A stretch of 64,000 nt of DNA from Alkalibacterium sp. MB6. GTDB taxonomy: Bacteria > Bacillota > Bacilli > Lactobacillales > Carnobacteriaceae_A. The notes under the pieces are model-generated. The model saw only the letters and a program-made list of their open reading frames with translations. It was not told where the DNA came from and did not search any database. Shown here piece after piece: positions 61,551-64,000 of the stretch. Position 1 is the stretch's first letter. Each line of letters starts with the position of its first letter. The stretch lies in contig NZ_PREX01000004.1 of assembly GCF_009935905.1 (NCBI RefSeq), positions 49,085 to 113,084 on the forward strand, in the 5' to 3' direction. The position numbers and the translations under genes are program-made.

Positions 61551-63794
61551 ATGAATTTTATTATAAAAAAAATTAAAAAATCTATAGTCATATCAATGAG
61601 TGTAATTCTACTAGCCACACCAATCGGGTCTAGCTTCTCAATGGTTGCATTCGCAGAAGAAAACACAGCAATCGCAAATGAAGAGCAACTAAATGAAGGT
61701 GACGGACAACAAGAAGATAATCTGGTAGAAGAATCAGATGAACGTCATGAGGAAGATGTTCCAAAGACCTTTTTGCAAGAAGAGCCAGACGTAGAGGAAT
61801 CTTCTGATGACCGTTCTGTTTTAGACGAAGGAGAACAAAATGAGGTTGAGAGTCTAGAACAAGAAGTCGCTCCTACAGTGCAAGAAGCAGAAGAAGTAGA
61901 AATAGAAGAAACAGACGAAACAGACGACGTAATAGAAGAAGCTCTATTTCTTGAAGGACTAGAGGACTCGTATACTGACATGGAACGCTCATTCAAAGAA
62001 TTTTTGACTACCATAGAGGACTTATCTAACGAGGCCGTTCGGGCAAACATTAACGATTTCCAACTATTTATAGATGATGAATACACTGTGCATTCACAAT
62101 TGGAAGTGTTGGTACCGGACAGACTTGGAGCTGGACAGTCAGATAAACTAAAAGCTATCCTACTTGATATCCGAGTTGAAAATCAAGTGAGGGATATGCA
62201 AGCCCGCATAAACCCGATGAATATGATAACGACAAGCTCAGTGTCTACTTCCTCTAATAGGTCAAACCGTAGAGTGGAAAGAGAAACAGTAGTAGATAGA
62301 GTAACGGGCCAAAACCGAATGAGAGTAGCAGAGAATATTAGTAGAAAAGGGTGGACACGCAGTGATAGAGTAGTCCTTGCTAATGGATACAAATTTGCTG
62401 ACGCTCTTTCTGGCTCTCCTCTTGCGGCACATTATAATGCACCGATGTTACTTGTTAACGGAAATAGTATTTCTCCTCAGACGTTAAATGAAATCACTCG
62501 ATTGAGAGCGAAAGAAGTCATTGTTCTGGGTGGGGTAAACTCTGTTCCTGAGCATATTATAACGACATTAAGAAATAGAGGTTTATCTGTTCGTCGATTG
62601 GCAGGTCAAAACCGTTATGACACATCCCGTATTATTGCAGAAGAGTTAATTAGCTTACGTGGACCATCTACGGCCCACTTAGTCAATGGGGAAGCTTATG
62701 CAGATGCAATTAGTATATCTCCAGTAGCTGGAAGATATAAGCAACCCATCTTATTAACTAGATCTCATACTTTGCATGAAGACGTACAAAGAGTGGCAAG
62801 GGTTATTAAAGACTGGCGCATCATTGGTGGAGACACATCAGTTAGTCGCCAAGTAGAGAATCAATTAAACGCTCAAACACGAAATGTTAGACGACTATCA
62901 GGAAGTAATCGTTATGAAGTCAATAAAGCTGTACTGAACAATTGGGGGATTAATGGTAAACATGTGTATGTCGGATCAGGTGATGCCTTTGCTGATGTCT
63001 TAACAGGTTCAGTTTTAGGGGCAAGAGAATCCTCTGGTATTTTACTGTTGAGTAACCGAGATGGACACATTGAATCTGCTAAAGAGTATGCGAAAAGTAA
63101 GCAGCTTGATCGTTTCACATTACTTGGCGGGGAGTCAACGTTAGCACCTAAGGTCATGACAGCCTTTAAAGATTTGTACTTAAATCCTAAAGCTTTAGTT
63201 TACGTGGATGCCGGTCATGGCGGAAGCGATGCTGGTCCAGTTTACGGAGGCGTATCTGAAAAAGTATTAAACCTACAAATTGCTCGTCAGCTGAGAGATC
63301 AGTTGGTTGCTTCTGGAAATTACGATGTCATTATGTCTCGTGATACGGATCGATACCTTACTCTGGCCCAAAGAACAAATGAAGCAAACGCTAGAAAGGT
63401 AGATATTTTTGTAAGTATCCACCATAACGCTATGGGCGGCACACACGCTGGTTCAGCTCGTGGAGTGGAGACGTTTATCCATCACCGTGTAGCTAGTGGC
63501 TTTGGCCAAGAAACTCGCCGTAGTCAGTTTAGAACAAGTGATCCACGTATTAAAGATAGCTTAGCACTAGCGGATGAAATACACCCTAGAGTCGTTAGAG
63601 TAGCCAATCAATTTGACCGAGGAGTCAAAGGCAATAACTTCCACGTCCTTAGGGAAAGCAATATGCCAGCTGTCTTACTAGAATATGGATTTATGGATCA
63701 CGCTGGAGAATTATCTCTAGTGAGAACAAGCTCTTATCAAAGAAATGCTGCTATCGCTACTAAACAAGGAATAGACGCCTATTTCGGATTCTAA
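61551..63794 (+). CDS. Secreted CWB2 N-acetylmuramoyl-L-alanine amidase (LytC-type)
   Basis: The 747-residue protein has a clear signal peptide ending AFA (about residue 35), a strongly acidic region of about 100 residues and a helical stretch. Three CWB2 repeats span about 248-545 and an Amidase_3 domain spans 548-747. Zinc and catalytic residues are His556 (VDAGHGGSDAG), Glu570 (GVSEKVLN), His624 (VSIHHNA) and Glu711 (LLEYGFMD). It cleaves the muramoyl-alanine bond. B. subtilis LytC (CwlB) has the same domain order. Its CWB2 region is similar to that of the neighbour at 59589, showing duplication of the binding module. Confidence 0.95.
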   Translation: MNFIIKKIKKSIVISMSVILLATPIGSSFSMVAFAEENTAIANEEQLNEGDGQQEDNLVEESDERHEEDVPKTFLQEEPDVEESSDDRSVLDEGEQNEVESLEQEVAPTVQEAEEVEIEETDETDDVIEEALFLEGLEDSYTDMERSFKEFLTTIEDLSNEAVRANINDFQLFIDDEYTVHSQLEVLVPDRLGAGQSDKLKAILLDIRVENQVRDMQARINPMNMITTSSVSTSSNRSNRRVERETVVDRVTGQNRMRVAENISRKGWTRSDRVVLANGYKFADALSGSPLAAHYNAPMLLVNGNSISPQTLNEITRLRAKEVIVLGGVNSVPEHIITTLRNRGLSVRRLAGQNRYDTSRIIAEELISLRGPSTAHLVNGEAYADAISISPVAGRYKQPILLTRSHTLHEDVQRVARVIKDWRIIGGDTSVSRQVENQLNAQTRNVRRLSGSNRYEVNKAVLNNWGINGKHVYVGSGDAFADVLTGSVLGARESSGILLLSNRDGHIESAKEYAKSKQLDRFTLLGGESTLAPKVMTAFKDLYLNPKALVYVDAGHGGSDAGPVYGGVSEKVLNLQIARQLRDQLVASGNYDVIMSRDTDRYLTLAQRTNEANARKVDIFVSIHHNAMGGTHAGSARGVETFIHHRVASGFGQETRRSQFRTSDPRIKDSLALADEIHPRVVRVANQFDRGVKGNNFHVLRESNMPAVLLEYGFMDHAGELSLVRTSSYQRNAAIATKQGIDAYFGF

Positions 63795-63817
63795 TTCAGA
63801 ATCTATTAACTATTTTG

Positions 63818-63856
63818 AACGAGCATTCATCTAGAAGATGTCTGCTCGTTTTTTAT
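63818..63856 (+). terminator. Terminator after the amidase gene
   Basis: AACGAGCA and TGCTCGTT form the outer stem, with CATCT / AGATG inside, followed by TTTTTT. Confidence 0.9.
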
Positions 63857-64000
63857 ATTTGTTAGTTTCATGTAAGAGGCGTATGCCAAAAACATTAGCT
63901 AAAGGCATTAGTCGAAATCGATGTTTATGGCAATATAAAAGTAGATAGTATTGCAACGAAAATCTTAGAAGCTTGAACAAACAAAAAAGGCTTGCCAGCC
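63857..64000. other. Unassigned window end with a possible gene-end remnant
   Basis: No full gene is seen. A frame from about 63899 reads KALVEIDVYGNIKVDSIATK then ILEA and stops at 63974-63976. This looks like a protein C-terminus, but an in-frame stop lies just upstream and I do not recognise it. AAAAAAGGCTTGCCAGCC at the edge may be the start of a terminator hairpin cut by the window. Confidence 0.35.

Noticed and set aside
63885..63976. Possible integrase fragment or attachment site at the window end
   Set aside because: The short frames MPKTLAKGISRNRC and KALVEIDVYGNIKVD do not match any family I can name, and no attachment repeat is seen.

Overview
This is a low-GC Gram-positive (Firmicutes) chromosome segment. 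Strong AGGAGG-type ribosome binding sites, many U-tract terminators, a nucleoside deoxyribosyltransferase, a PepS-type M29 aminopeptidase, a lysine riboswitch and CWB2 wall-binding modules fit a member of the Lactobacillales. A salt- or alkali-tolerant Carnobacteriaceae such as Alkalibacterium or Marinilactibacillus is my guess. That placement is inference from gene content only. No rRNA, tRNA, prophage, insertion sequence or CRISPR array was seen.

Layout. 1-5.3 kb: glycine cleavage operon gcvT-gcvH-gcvPA-gcvPB with an atypical SDR protein. 5.5-8.7 kb: nucleoside deoxyribosyltransferase, a lysine riboswitch controlling an NhaC-type (LysW-like) transporter, and a macro-domain protein. 8.7-14 kb: DUF368 (PopT-like) lipid-carrier translocase, ClC transporter, DUF503 protein and a CmpX-like membrane protein. 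14.2-20.4 kb: NERD protein, tandem P-II regulator plus duplicated DUF1538 membrane protein, small acidic proteins, a phosphoesterase and orphan PTS IIB/IIA subunits. 20.5-24.4 kb: a heterodimeric ABC multidrug exporter preceded by a leader peptide with attenuator-like RNA structures. 24.8-41.7 kb: mostly monocistronic metabolism and transport genes: BrnQ, small membrane proteins, OsmC, esterase, PepS, TetR, aldo/keto reductase, flavodoxin, KdgT plus GH1, lipid kinase, a second NERD protein, MetAP and a phosphotransferase. 41.7-43.1 kb: two decayed genes joined head to head (a macrolide-type glycosyltransferase and a YihY-family protein). 43.2-59.3 kb: galE and a surface-polysaccharide locus (five glycosyltransferases, Wzx flippase, two Wzy-like polymerases, MnaA/WecB, TagO/WecA, Wzz-like protein), with an LtaS-type synthase on the opposite strand. 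59.6-63.8 kb: two secreted CWB2 peptidoglycan hydrolases (glucosaminidase and amidase).

The most unusual signal is a set of seven intergenic arrays built on a 52-bp period. Six have about three or four units and one has a single clear unit. They fall into two sequence families, each unit carries an inverted repeat, and six of the seven lie just 3' of a Rho-independent terminator. Both NERD nuclease paralogues are adjacent to such arrays. The second strongest signal is the leader-peptide attenuator of the ABC exporter, in which several alternative pairings, including sequestration of both ribosome binding sites, can be read directly from the sequence.

Many gene starts given here are moved downstream of the longest possible reading frame, because the longest frame would begin inside its own ribosome binding site.
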